A stretch of 64,000 nt of DNA from GCA-2728135 sp002728135 (GTDB lineage: Bacteria > Pseudomonadota > Alphaproteobacteria > UBA828): NCBI GenBank assembly GCA_963997635.1, contig CAXEND010000003.1:1-64000 (forward strand), written 5' to 3'. Positions 45,378-53,897 of the stretch are shown here, one piece after another; the first letter of the stretch is position 1; each line of letters opens with the position of its first letter. The position numbers and the translations under genes are program-made. The notes below the pieces were generated by a model. The model was not told the origin of the DNA. It worked only from the letters and a program-made list of their open reading frames with translations, and made no database searches.

Positions 45378-46277
45378 ATGGTTGGTCGTGTTATTTGTGG
45401 TGACGTTTTGGAACCCGAAGGTCCGGTTTGTATGCCTGATGGTAATATATATCTAGTAGAAATGTCTAAGAACCGTTCCTGTGTTTCAATGGTGGATGCT
45501 AAGGGAAAACGCCATGAAATAGGTAGACCAGGTGGACGTCCAAATGGCCTTACAATTGACGGTGACGGTAATTTGTGGATTGCAGGCGGAAATAATGAAA
45601 CTTTGGTTAGTATGGCTCAAAATGGTGATATAATTGCTGAATATACTGGACCAGATGGTGATCCATTTTTGTGGCCTAATGATCTCGCATTTGGCCCTAA
45701 TGGGCTACTTTACATGACTGATAGTGGCATATTACCCGATGAATTTATTGATGGGCAAAGTATTAGAAAAGATTATAAAACATGTCCATTTAATGGCAGA
45801 GTTTTTGAGATAGATCCGAAAACCGGGAAAATAATAAGAGTTATAGATAAAGATCTAAAATTTACAAATGGAATTGCATTTGACTCAAACGACAAACTAT
45901 ATGTGAATGAAACTATTACTGGGAATGTTTATTGCTATGATATCTTTTCGGAGCCTTCTATCAATAAGGAAGTTTTTGGTAATGTAATTGATGGGACTCC
46001 AGAGAGTTTTGTCGGTCCTGATGGGATGGCCTTTGGTTCGGATGGTTATTTGTATTGTGCAGTTTTTGGTCAGGGGAATATAACAGTTTTAGGTTTGAAT
46101 GGAGAGGTAGTTAATAGAATAAAAACTAACGGACAAAGGCCGACAAATATAGCTTTTCTTGAACATCAAGAATGTAAGGCAGTAATTACTGATTTGGGTA
46201 GATGTGAGATAGAAGAGTTGCAATTAAAATGTAGTGGTCAGAGGCTTCATAAGCCTCTTGTTAGGAAAATAAAGTAG
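45378..46277 (+). CDS. SMP-30/gluconolactonase family protein
   Basis: A 299-residue six-bladed beta-propeller with 'EGPVCMPDGNIYLVEM' (metal-binding Glu), 'PNGLTIDGDGNLWIAGG', 'WPNDLAFGPNGLLYMTD' and 'TNGIAFDSNDKLYVNET'. Family members hydrolyse sugar lactones with a divalent metal; the preferred lactone cannot be read from sequence. No signal peptide. An excellent AAGGAGG ribosome-binding site precedes the ATG. It stands as a single gene with 200 bp upstream. Confidence 0.9.
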   Translation: MVGRVICGDVLEPEGPVCMPDGNIYLVEMSKNRSCVSMVDAKGKRHEIGRPGGRPNGLTIDGDGNLWIAGGNNETLVSMAQNGDIIAEYTGPDGDPFLWPNDLAFGPNGLLYMTDSGILPDEFIDGQSIRKDYKTCPFNGRVFEIDPKTGKIIRVIDKDLKFTNGIAFDSNDKLYVNETITGNVYCYDIFSEPSINKEVFGNVIDGTPESFVGPDGMAFGSDGYLYCAVFGQGNITVLGLNGEVVNRIKTNGQRPTNIAFLEHQECKAVITDLGRCEIEELQLKCSGQRLHKPLVRKIK

Positions 46278-46450
46278 ATTTCTATGGTACAGATTATTTT
46301 CTTACAAAATAACACAAGGAATATAACCAAAATTATCTCAAAATATTACTTTATAAAAAATACCCTTGCCATTTTTCTGCCATTCTGTAGACGAATTTTT
46401 GACAAACTAATAAGTAATAGTTGTCCTCAAATAAATTTTTGAGGTGAGAA

Positions 46451-47116
46451 ATGTTTGTAAAAAAAACCAATAAGACTAATAGAGATGGTAAAGAAAATCC
46501 TTCTTACCAAGGAATAAAAAAAACTAATCGGATAGATAGCCCTGATATTGATTCAGGTGTTTCAAAAAATAATCCTGCAAATCTCGATACATCAATGATT
46601 GCTCGGGGTTTGTCACATAAATCTAATATATTGCGTGACCTAAGTATTTCTGAAAAAAATCTTGTAACAGAATCAAGAGTAGTTGAAATAGGTAATGATG
46701 TTAGTTTAGAGGGGAATATCCAAGGTTTTCAAAAACTCAATGTTAATGGAAGTTTTACAGGAGAAATTAATGGAAATACCGTTGTAATAGGTTCTCGTGG
46801 CCAAGTTAAGGGTAGTGTTACAGCTGAGTATTTGGAAATAAAAGGTGACTTTTCTGGCGAAGCTGAAATAGAAAAACATATTAGCATAGCCAAGAGCGGA
46901 AAAGTTGATGCGAGCATCACATATGGAACTATGGAGGTAGAAGCGGGTGGAGAAGTTAATGGTAAACTTGTCGCCATTAACTCTGATAAAGAATCTCTAA
47001 ATAAAATTAGACAACCTTGTGATGGAGAAGAACTCATAACATTTAAAGGCGATTCAGATCTGCATTTGAATTTGCCCTCTCCTATGGACAATTCAATTGT
47101 GATGGAGGCAAAGTAA
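46451..47116 (+). CDS. Bactofilin
   Basis: A 221-residue polymer-forming cytoskeletal protein. An N-terminal unstructured Lys/Asn-rich tail (~1-75) precedes a right-handed beta-helix core (~78-175) with short alternating hydrophobic/Gly repeats ('VSLEGNIQGFQKLNVNGSF', 'VKGSVTAEYLEIKGDFSGEA'). Bactofilins scaffold local peptidoglycan synthesis, stalks or cell shape. GAGGTGAG precedes the ATG. The OmpA-like lipoprotein gene starts 1 nt after its stop, hinting that they act together at the cell wall. Confidence 0.92.
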   Translation: MFVKKTNKTNRDGKENPSYQGIKKTNRIDSPDIDSGVSKNNPANLDTSMIARGLSHKSNILRDLSISEKNLVTESRVVEIGNDVSLEGNIQGFQKLNVNGSFTGEINGNTVVIGSRGQVKGSVTAEYLEIKGDFSGEAEIEKHISIAKSGKVDASITYGTMEVEAGGEVNGKLVAINSDKESLNKIRQPCDGEELITFKGDSDLHLNLPSPMDNSIVMEAK

Positions 47117-47117
47117 T

Positions 47118-48110
47118 ATGCATATCAAACCCGTAAAAATATGTATTTTGTTTTGCATGTTGATAACTATTTCGGCCTGCTCTTCAAATTTTACTAATGT
47201 TAAACATTTACAATCTGAATCAGGGTCATTTAATACGGAGCTTGCAGCAGGCTATCGTGATTTAGCTATTTTTGAGGCGGAAGAGATGTATGATTGGCCT
47301 GATGCAAATAGGTTTGCGAAAAAAGCTCTGCTGGCAAATACAGGTCAACCCCCACTACCTGAGAATCCTAAAGATAGAGTCATAAATACTATATACCAAT
47401 CAGACGTTGAAAAAGCGTATAATAAATTAAATGCCGCTTTATTGGAAAGATTTGCAGATTATTCACCTTTAAATGCTGCAAAGGCTCAAATAGCTTTTGA
47501 TTGTTGGGTTGAACAACTTGAAGAGGGCTGGCAGTTTAATCACATTGCAGCCTGTCGTAGAAAATTTGATAACGCCATGTTAAGCGTAAAAAATAATTCT
47601 ACTTTTTTAGAAAAAGTTTCCAATATTGAAGACAAATCTCGATCTCAGTCTCAAGTTTCCATAAATGATTCAGAAAACAATACTATTCAAAAATGCGAAA
47701 CTTCAATTGCCGGGGTGAACCACAAAAAACCTCTTAAACTATATTTTTTACATAATGAGAGTAAGTTACGCGAAATCGATAATGCAGTATTAATAAAAAT
47801 GGCTAAGGAGGTTGAATCTGGATCAATAAGTAGAATCTTGGTTATCGGTCATACGGATAGTTCTGGCACAAAGCCTTATAACCTCAAACTATCTATGAAA
47901 AGGGCAACGCAGGTTTGGGCTGCATTAGTTGGTAATGGTGTTAATCCAAAAATTATTTGGTTAAGTGCTCATGGAGAACTTAGTACAAGCGTGAAAAATA
48001 TAGATGGATCACGTGAACCTAAAGATCGACGGGCAATAGTAAGAATTGAAGATCTTACAAATAGTCTAACAAAAACCAACAGAATCTGTGACAAAGAAAA
48101 ATCTATATAG
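47118..48110 (+). CDS. OmpA-family lipoprotein
   Basis: A 330-residue protein with a lipoprotein signal: 'LITISAC', Cys21. A helical, Ala/Glu-rich region (~35-160) follows, then an OmpA-type peptidoglycan-binding domain (~205-315) with 'VIGHTDSSGTKPYNLKLSMKRA' (landmark 'GHTDSSG') and 'KDRRAIVRI'. This is distinct from Pal in the Tol operon. Directly downstream of bactofilin, so it may tether the outer membrane to wall made under bactofilin control. Confidence 0.9.
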   Translation: MHIKPVKICILFCMLITISACSSNFTNVKHLQSESGSFNTELAAGYRDLAIFEAEEMYDWPDANRFAKKALLANTGQPPLPENPKDRVINTIYQSDVEKAYNKLNAALLERFADYSPLNAAKAQIAFDCWVEQLEEGWQFNHIAACRRKFDNAMLSVKNNSTFLEKVSNIEDKSRSQSQVSINDSENNTIQKCETSIAGVNHKKPLKLYFLHNESKLREIDNAVLIKMAKEVESGSISRILVIGHTDSSGTKPYNLKLSMKRATQVWAALVGNGVNPKIIWLSAHGELSTSVKNIDGSREPKDRRAIVRIEDLTNSLTKTNRICDKEKSI

Positions 48111-48126
48111 TTTAAATAATATTTTT

Positions 48127-48789
48127 TTAAATTCGATTTTCTGGGATTCTTGATAATGCATCAAGAATTGCTTCGGTTATGATTTTACTGTCAGGGGTAA
48201 CTGCACTAGAGAAAGATGCAAGTAATTTGCCTTTATGTGATAAAAGATATTTGTGGAAATTCCATTTAGGTGATTGTGCAGGCCCCAACGACTGAACTGC
48301 CCATTTATAGAAATCATGAGCATTTTTGCCAACTATGCTTATTTTGGAGGTCATTGGAAAATTTACATTAAAGTTAATAGAACAGAATTTCTTAATATCA
48401 CTTTCTTTTCCAGGTTCTTGAAAAAAATCATTCGTAGGAATACCAAGAACAACTAACCCTTTATTTTTATAATTTTCCCACAATTTTTGAAGACCATCAT
48501 ATTGTCCAGTATATCCGCACTTTGAGGCAGTATTAACAATTAGAACAACCTTATTTTTATATGCACTCATAGGCATTAATTCGCCATCAATGGAATTAAA
48601 GCTGAAGTCATAAAATATACTATTCAATTCATTTGAATTAGATTGGGGTGCTGAAAATAATAATATGCTAAAGGCTGATAAGATCAGACCATTTTTAGAA
48701 AAGCTATTTGAAAGAGCTTTGCAATTAAATATTTTTATATAATCAAATAATACAAGAAACATTAGATTATTTTTTAATATATTTAGCAT
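48127..48789 (-). CDS. Glutathione peroxidase-like thiol peroxidase
   Basis: A 220-residue peroxidase. The peroxidatic Cys is Cys91 in 'NTASKCGYT'. 'IPTNDFFQEPG' (118-128) stands where many enzymes have NQFGGQEPG, so the catalytic-tetrad Gln position is Asp; 'NDF' forms are common in alphaproteobacterial members. 'WNFHKYL' supplies the Trp and Asn. The N-terminus is ~50 residues longer than usual, with two hydrophobic stretches (~8-20 and ~34-46). Either it is exported or membrane-anchored, or the start is further downstream. It is convergent with the OmpA-like gene. Confidence 0.88.
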   Translation of the reverse strand: MLNILKNNLMFLVLFDYIKIFNCKALSNSFSKNGLILSAFSILLFSAPQSNSNELNSIFYDFSFNSIDGELMPMSAYKNKVVLIVNTASKCGYTGQYDGLQKLWENYKNKGLVVLGIPTNDFFQEPGKESDIKKFCSINFNVNFPMTSKISIVGKNAHDFYKWAVQSLGPAQSPKWNFHKYLLSHKGKLLASFSSAVTPDSKIITEAILDALSRIPENRI

Positions 48790-48925
48790 TAATATCCTTT
48801 AAGTTTTTTGTGTCGCATACGTTTAACGTAAGGAAAGAGCTTGTGGATCACTTGCATTAAAGGGTTTATTAAATAATTATCAAGATGTTTTTAATATAGT
48901 AATTTTAGAGAATTATACTGGGATC

Positions 48926-49396
48926 ATGACCATGTGGCTAACTGACCAATCAAATTGTGAATTAAAAGGACCATGGTCTGAGTCCAAAGTAATCGAGCAT
49001 ATTAAAGCTTCAAAATTTCCAATGCGTATATCTGTTGTTTCTTCCTCTGGATGGCCAATAATTGCTTCTTTATGGTTTGTAATGGATTCTGAAGGGATTT
49101 GGTCTGCTACTCATAAATCATCACAAATAGCTAAAATTTTATGTAATGATTCAAAATGTGGTTTTGAGATTGCAAGAGAAACGCCTCCTTATTGTGGGAT
49201 AAGAGGCCAAGCATTAGCTGACATTAATAAAGACAAGGCAGAAACAATTTTGCTTTCAGTTATTGATAAGTATCAGGGGAATAGGAATACATCCTTATCA
49301 AAGTGGTTATTATCTCGTGTTGAAGATGAGGTTGCGTTGCGTCTTAGACCCGCCAAAATCCAGTCATGGGATTACACTGCTAGGATGCAAAAATGA
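48926..49396 (+). CDS. Pyridoxamine 5'-phosphate oxidase-like FMN-binding protein
   Basis: A 156-residue split-barrel protein with 'PMRISVVSSSGWPIIASLWFV', 'IWSATHKSSQIAKIL' and 'CGFEIARETPPYCGIRGQA', the general pattern of FMN- or F420-binding PNPOx-like proteins. It lacks the C-terminal domain of true PdxH and is therefore unlikely to make pyridoxal phosphate. Substrate and cofactor are unknown. Single gene. Confidence 0.75.
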   Translation: MTMWLTDQSNCELKGPWSESKVIEHIKASKFPMRISVVSSSGWPIIASLWFVMDSEGIWSATHKSSQIAKILCNDSKCGFEIARETPPYCGIRGQALADINKDKAETILLSVIDKYQGNRNTSLSKWLLSRVEDEVALRLRPAKIQSWDYTARMQK

Positions 49397-49600
49397 TTCC
49401 ATGATTTAGTGAGTTAATTTAAATATTTCCACGTAATTATGTAATCATATTTTCCTTAATTTTTTTAACTTCAGAGCTCTTTTAACAAAATTGTAATATA
49501 TCCGTAAGATTTCTAACATTTTATCATCTTAGAAATATTCAAGATTATTAATCAATAACTGTAATCTTACTTTTTAGGCTTTTTACTTAAGGAAAATAAA
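49397..49600. promoter_or_regulatory. pstS upstream region with a weak Pho-box-like element
   Basis: An AT-rich 204-bp leader. TTGTAAT-ATAT-CCGTAAG at 49491-49508 has the two-7-mer, 4-nt-spacer layout of a Pho box but only 5/7 and 4/7 matches to CTGTCAT. A CTGTAAT half-site occurs at 49559-49565. Regulation by PhoB is plausible for a pstS but not shown. A good ribosome-binding site (AAGGAA) precedes 49601. Confidence 0.25.
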
Positions 49601-50656
49601 ATGATCAGATTAATTAGATTATTCCATATGTCTTTAATATTTGGTTTGGGAATTGGTGTCTTTGGATTGATCTCAGCTGCTGCTGAGGCTCGTGATCAGA
49701 TAAGGATAGTTGGATCATCAACAGTTTATCCATTTGCAACTGCTGTTGCAGAGGAATTTGGTAAAACCTCAGGATTTAAAACACCGGTTATTGAAAGTAC
49801 AGGATCAGGAGGAGGTCTGAAACTTTTTTGTGCCGGTATTGGAATAGATCATCCAGATATCACAAATTCATCAAGGCGCATCAAAACTTCAGAGGTCGAG
49901 AATTGTGCAAAAAACGGTATAGATAAAATAACTGAAATCAAGATAGGATTTGATGGTATCGTAATGGCTAACTCTCGAGAAGCTATGAAAGTGTCAGTTT
50001 CTCTAAAGCAAATTTTTCTCGCACTAGCTAAAGACGTACCAGATAATTATGGGAATTTTATACCAAATCCTAATAAATTTTGGAGTGATATAGATTCATC
50101 TTTACCCAATATGAAAATTGAGGTTCTTGGGCCCCCTCCAACATCTGGTACGAGGGATGCATTTGTTGAATTAGGGCTTGAGGGTGGGTGTAAAACTTTT
50201 GAGTCAATTGTTTCGATGAGAAATAAAAATAAAGCGGCATACAAAAAAATATGCCATACCATTCGTGAGGATGGAGCTTATATCGAAGCTGGTGAAAATG
50301 ACAATCTGATAATTAAAAAACTAGAAACTAATGCTTCAGCATTTGGGATTTTTGGTTACAGCTTCTTGGAACAAAACAGTGATAAAGTTCAAGGTGCAGT
50401 GGTGGATGGTTTGGAGCCAACTTTCGATAATATTGCTGATGGTAAATATCCAATATCAAGGTCTCTTTTTTTCTACGTCAAACACGCTCATGTAAATATT
50501 ATTCCCGGTATTAAAGAATTTTTGTCTGAGTTTACTGATGAAGAAACAATAGGTGACTATGGTTATTTAACTGACAAAGGTCTTATTCCAATGCCTGAAG
50601 ATGATCGCGAAAATTTTCGCACAGACGCCCAATTTTTAAACAAACTTATAGACTAA
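49601..50656 (+). CDS. PstS-like phosphate-binding protein
   Basis: A 351-residue periplasmic phosphate-binding protein. Signal peptide ~1-31, ending near 'AEARD'. Binding-site landmarks are 'VGSSTVYPF', 'STGSGGGLKLFCAG', 'DITNSSRRI' and 'PPPTSGTRDAF', all typical of PstS. 'NGIDKITEIKIGFDGIVMANS' matches the marine PstS-like subgroup. No pstCAB or phoU gene follows; a porin gene comes next. High-affinity phosphate capture in nutrient-poor water is the likely role. Confidence 0.9.
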   Translation: MIRLIRLFHMSLIFGLGIGVFGLISAAAEARDQIRIVGSSTVYPFATAVAEEFGKTSGFKTPVIESTGSGGGLKLFCAGIGIDHPDITNSSRRIKTSEVENCAKNGIDKITEIKIGFDGIVMANSREAMKVSVSLKQIFLALAKDVPDNYGNFIPNPNKFWSDIDSSLPNMKIEVLGPPPTSGTRDAFVELGLEGGCKTFESIVSMRNKNKAAYKKICHTIREDGAYIEAGENDNLIIKKLETNASAFGIFGYSFLEQNSDKVQGAVVDGLEPTFDNIADGKYPISRSLFFYVKHAHVNIIPGIKEFLSEFTDEETIGDYGYLTDKGLIPMPEDDRENFRTDAQFLNKLID

Positions 50657-50661
50657 AATAT

Positions 50662-50685
50662 TATGTGATGTTATAACATTACATA
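50662..50685. repeat. 24-bp inverted repeat between pstS and porin genes
   Basis: TATGTGATGTTA is followed directly by its near-exact reverse complement, with one G-T pair. It lies a few bases after the pstS stop codon. No T-run follows, so it could be a hairpin protecting the pstS mRNA 3' end or a dimeric operator for the porin gene. Confidence 0.6.
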
Positions 50686-50804
50686 TAAATTTATCCCCAT
50701 TAGAGGTGTTATTTTGTTCACCTAGATGATTTCAAGACCTCTTACAGGCTAAGTTTTAAGAAAAAAGTATTAACTATGTAAAACAATAATTGAAGGGATT
50801 AAAA

Positions 50805-51899
50805 ATGTTAAAATTCCGACTACTTGGGACAGCAGCACTAGTGCTTCCCTTTGCTGTTGGTGCAATTGCAATTCCACATAATAGTTCTGTAGCAGCAGAT
50901 ATTAACGACTACGTTGCAATAGATTATAGCTCAGAATTTGTTCTTGGAACTTACGATGATGACAGCACAGCAGATGCCGATGAAAATAGTCCTGAAATGC
51001 GAGCATTTGGTGCAGTTAACTTCAATGGATCATTTGTAACTGATTCCGGACTGACAATTGGTGGTGTAATTGAGTTCGACGCCGCATCAGATTCAACCAA
51101 TAACATAGATGAAATCTATGCTTATGTATCAGGTGACTTCGGACGCTTAGAAGTTGGGGACCAAGATGGCGCAGCAGATGAGCTTGGTTGGGGCGTTCCC
51201 AATGTTGGATTTGGACAAGTTGATGGCGACTGGAGTGCAGACGATGATGGTTTTGCTGGGCAAAGTCCTATTGCAGGCTTGGATGAATCAGATGATGATA
51301 CAAAGATCACATACTATCCACCTAAAATGGCCGGCATCCAACTTGGTGTCTCCTGGTCCCCATTAGATGATGAAGGATCTACAGCAGAGCTAGTCGCTGG
51401 CGAAGAAACAGACCAAATCGAAGTTGGTGCAAGTTATAGCCAAGACTTTGCTGGCGGTAGTATTGAGTTCAATGGAGCATGGTTCCAGGCTACAGAAAAT
51501 GGTGCTGGTCTAGAAGATCATCAAACCTGGAGTATAGGTGCAACAGTCGCCATTGACTCCATAACTGTAGGCATGGGGCATGCTGATAATGGCGACAGTG
51601 GTCGTGCTGAAGGAGCAGATGTTTCTGGAACAACTCTAGGTGCTACATATGAGCAAGGTGCCTGGGGATTTGGTGCGAGTTACAATACTTCCGAGCTAGA
51701 CGCAGCTGCATCACGTAACCAAGATGCTTGGAGTGTAGGTACAGCATACACTTTTGAGCCTGCAATCAATGGTGCTACTCCTCTTACAGCAGTAGTTGCA
51801 GCAGATCTAACATTTTTTGACAGGGACGCTTCAAACAATGGAGCCACTGCAGCAGATGATGGTTGGGTTGCAATATTCTACACAGCAATAGAGTTTTAA
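50805..51899 (+). CDS. Acidic Gram-negative porin
   Basis: A 364-residue outer-membrane beta-barrel from the ATG at 50805, which AAGGGA precedes; an upstream in-frame TTG would add five residues. Signal peptide ~1-28, ending near 'SVAAD'. Repeated alternating strands such as 'GRLEVGDQDGAADELG', 'IQLGVSWSPLD', 'IEVGASYSQDF' and a C-terminal 'WVAIFYTAIEF' ending in Phe fit the general porin family. It is strongly Asp/Glu-rich and has more C-ending codons than its neighbours, as expected of a highly expressed marine porin. A strong terminator follows. Confidence 0.9.
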   Translation: MLKFRLLGTAALVLPFAVGAIAIPHNSSVAADINDYVAIDYSSEFVLGTYDDDSTADADENSPEMRAFGAVNFNGSFVTDSGLTIGGVIEFDAASDSTNNIDEIYAYVSGDFGRLEVGDQDGAADELGWGVPNVGFGQVDGDWSADDDGFAGQSPIAGLDESDDDTKITYYPPKMAGIQLGVSWSPLDDEGSTAELVAGEETDQIEVGASYSQDFAGGSIEFNGAWFQATENGAGLEDHQTWSIGATVAIDSITVGMGHADNGDSGRAEGADVSGTTLGATYEQGAWGFGASYNTSELDAAASRNQDAWSVGTAYTFEPAINGATPLTAVVAADLTFFDRDASNNGATAADDGWVAIFYTAIEF

Positions 51900-51930
51900 C
51901 TATTAGCTTTAGTTAAAATATTCTAGTATT

Positions 51931-51967
51931 ATCCCGCCTCATTTAAAGTGAGGCGGGATTTTAATTG
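51931..51967 (+). terminator. Rho-independent terminator of the porin gene
   Basis: A perfect 11-bp GC-rich stem (51931-51941 with 51949-51959) encloses a 7-nt loop and runs into a short T-rich tract. It lies 31 nt after the porin stop codon. The clearest intrinsic terminator in the window. Confidence 0.95.
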
Positions 51968-52183
51968 GTGAACTTAGAATGAAATTTTACTATATAACCC
52001 TGCGATTTCTTAATTAGGGAGGGTTCTTATATAGATTTTAGCTATCCTAATCTTGTCGTTCTAAAAAAGTAAGTTTCTTGATATAAATTTCTATTTATCT
52101 TTGCATAAATTCATTCGTTTATAGACAATATAATTTATGATAAATAACTTAAAATATTGGCCCCATATGACATAAATTGTATT

Positions 52184-52984
52184 ATGACTAGTTTTAATTT
52201 TAAATCTAAAACTATTGCTTTTCTTGATGGTTCATTACCTGATGGAGGAATAAAAACAGATTCTGCAGTCTTTGCGGTGCATGCGGATTCTTTTATGGAT
52301 TCATCTGACTCTCACTTATCTAAAACTAAACGTATTGACCTAGATGTTGGTGAAAAATTAGTTTTTCTCGTTGAAAATATTTTACTAACACATGAGGCGG
52401 ATAAAATAATCGAAATTACAGAACTTTTGGGTTATAGAGAAGATGCTCCTGGTATTGTTACGGCTCCAGGTTTAAGACAGAATAAATCCGTTCACTGGTT
52501 AGCTGATAAAAGAATAATGAGCACTCTGTATGAAAGGTTAAAGCCTCACCTGCCCGAATATTTGGATGGACAAAAACTCTCCCCTAATCTCAGTCACAGG
52601 TTGAATATGTATCGTTATGACAAGGGTGATGTATTTAATCCTCACATTGATGGTGATTGGCCGGGGTTTGGGCTGAGTGCAAATGGGGAAAAGATGGTAA
52701 AGTGGGAGGGTTCACGCTCCAAATTGAGCCTTGTATTGTATTTGAACGGGTCCGAAGATGGAGTTCTGGGTGGAGAAACGGCGATCTATGATGAAGGTAA
52801 GAAAAAGACTATTATTAAACCGAAAAAAGGAAGAGGATTACTATTCCGGCATGGTCATAATAAAGATACGGTTTTACATGAGGGGATGATTGTAACTGGC
52901 TCTATCCCAAAATATGTTGCTAGAATCAATATATTGTATGATGAAAACAAACATTTTTTTATTCGTGACTACTCACATGATTAA
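52184..52984 (+). CDS. 2OG-Fe(II) oxygenase (prolyl 4-hydroxylase-like)
   Basis: A 266-residue protein from the ATG at 52184; a TTG at 52157 would add nine residues. The double-stranded beta-helix iron site is visible: 'NPHIDGDW' supplies the His and Asp, 'TVLHEGMIV' the distal His and 'YVARINILY' the 2-oxoglutarate-binding Arg. 'SHRLNMYRYDKGDVF' is a typical P4Hc prefix. Likely hydroxylates a protein or small molecule in the cytoplasm; the substrate is unknown. No signal peptide. Confidence 0.85.
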   Translation: MTSFNFKSKTIAFLDGSLPDGGIKTDSAVFAVHADSFMDSSDSHLSKTKRIDLDVGEKLVFLVENILLTHEADKIIEITELLGYREDAPGIVTAPGLRQNKSVHWLADKRIMSTLYERLKPHLPEYLDGQKLSPNLSHRLNMYRYDKGDVFNPHIDGDWPGFGLSANGEKMVKWEGSRSKLSLVLYLNGSEDGVLGGETAIYDEGKKKTIIKPKKGRGLLFRHGHNKDTVLHEGMIVTGSIPKYVARINILYDENKHFFIRDYSHD

Positions 52985-53060
52985 ATTCTGATTATTGGCA
53001 ATGTTTAATATATGATTACATTATATTTTCTTCATCTTTCCAAAAACATATGACATTGAT

Positions 53061-53897
53061 ATGGAAAAAATTAATAAATTAAATGAAAACCTTTTCTCCT
53101 TAAAGTCAATGCTGCAATTTGATCTTCCTATTGTTATAGCTGTGTCTGGTGGCGTAGATAGTATGACATTAGCCTATGCTGCACACACAGAGTTTGGAGA
53201 TAATATTACGATGGTTCACGCAATTTCTCCGGCTGTTCCACCAAAAGCGACTTCAAGGGTCAAGCTTTATTCAGAAAGATACTCATGGAACCTAACTTGT
53301 ATAAATGCCGGTGAATTCTCTGATGAAGATTATCGGAAAAACCCTATCGATAGGTGCTTTTATTGTAAAAAAAACTTATATAATACTATTACTATGAAAT
53401 TTCCTGATCATGTTATCTGCTCGGGTGCAAATCTCGATGATCTAGCAGATTATCGTCCTGGTCTATTGGCTGCCGAAGAATGTAATGTAATCCATCCGTT
53501 CGTCGAAGCAGGTCTTTATAAATCTGAAATTCGTGAATTAGCTCTATATTTTGGTTTGGATGAAGTAGCAAGTCTTCCATCTGCACCTTGCCTTTCAAGT
53601 AGAATTGAGACGGGAAGAAGAATTGATCCAAATGAATTAACCATGGTTGATAAGATTGAAACCGTATTAAGAGAAATTTATCGACCAAAAACTGTTAGGT
53701 GTCGAGTGAGAGAAAATGCTGTGATTATTGAATTTGATAAGGCTACTATGCTTAGATTAGACAAACAGACAAAAAAACACATTCATGGAAGTGTCTTAAG
53801 TATCATAAGCTCATATAATTGTGATCGGGTTGTTTCTATAGAAACATATCAGATGGGTAGTGCGTTCGTTCATAAGAAAAATATTTGTTCAACTTAA
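53061..53897 (+). CDS. larE: LarE-type ATP-dependent sulfur transferase
   Basis: A 278-residue PP-loop ATPase. 'AVSGGVDSMTLAYA' (SGGVDS 29-34) is the PP-loop. 'DRCFYCKKNLY' has Cys99 and Cys102, and 'APCLSSRIETG' contains Cys177. LarE adds sulfur to a nicotinic-acid-derived precursor of the nickel-pincer nucleotide cofactor of lactate racemase. In some LarEs one Cys is sacrificed; in others three Cys hold a [4Fe-4S] cluster, and this one keeps all three. LarA, LarB and LarC are not in the window. A nickel-permease-like gene lies 1.2 kb downstream. Confidence 0.88.
   Translation: MEKINKLNENLFSLKSMLQFDLPIVIAVSGGVDSMTLAYAAHTEFGDNITMVHAISPAVPPKATSRVKLYSERYSWNLTCINAGEFSDEDYRKNPIDRCFYCKKNLYNTITMKFPDHVICSGANLDDLADYRPGLLAAEECNVIHPFVEAGLYKSEIRELALYFGLDEVASLPSAPCLSSRIETGRRIDPNELTMVDKIETVLREIYRPKTVRCRVRENAVIIEFDKATMLRLDKQTKKHIHGSVLSIISSYNCDRVVSIETYQMGSAFVHKKNICST

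Noticed and set aside
46240..46258. Perfect 8-bp hairpin with a 3-nt loop near the end of the SMP-30 gene
   Set aside because: It lies inside the coding sequence and no T-run follows, so it cannot be called a terminator.
46284..46442. A 52-residue open frame between the SMP-30 and bactofilin genes
   Set aside because: No ribosome-binding site, composition typical of AT-rich noise, and it ends at the bactofilin ribosome-binding site.
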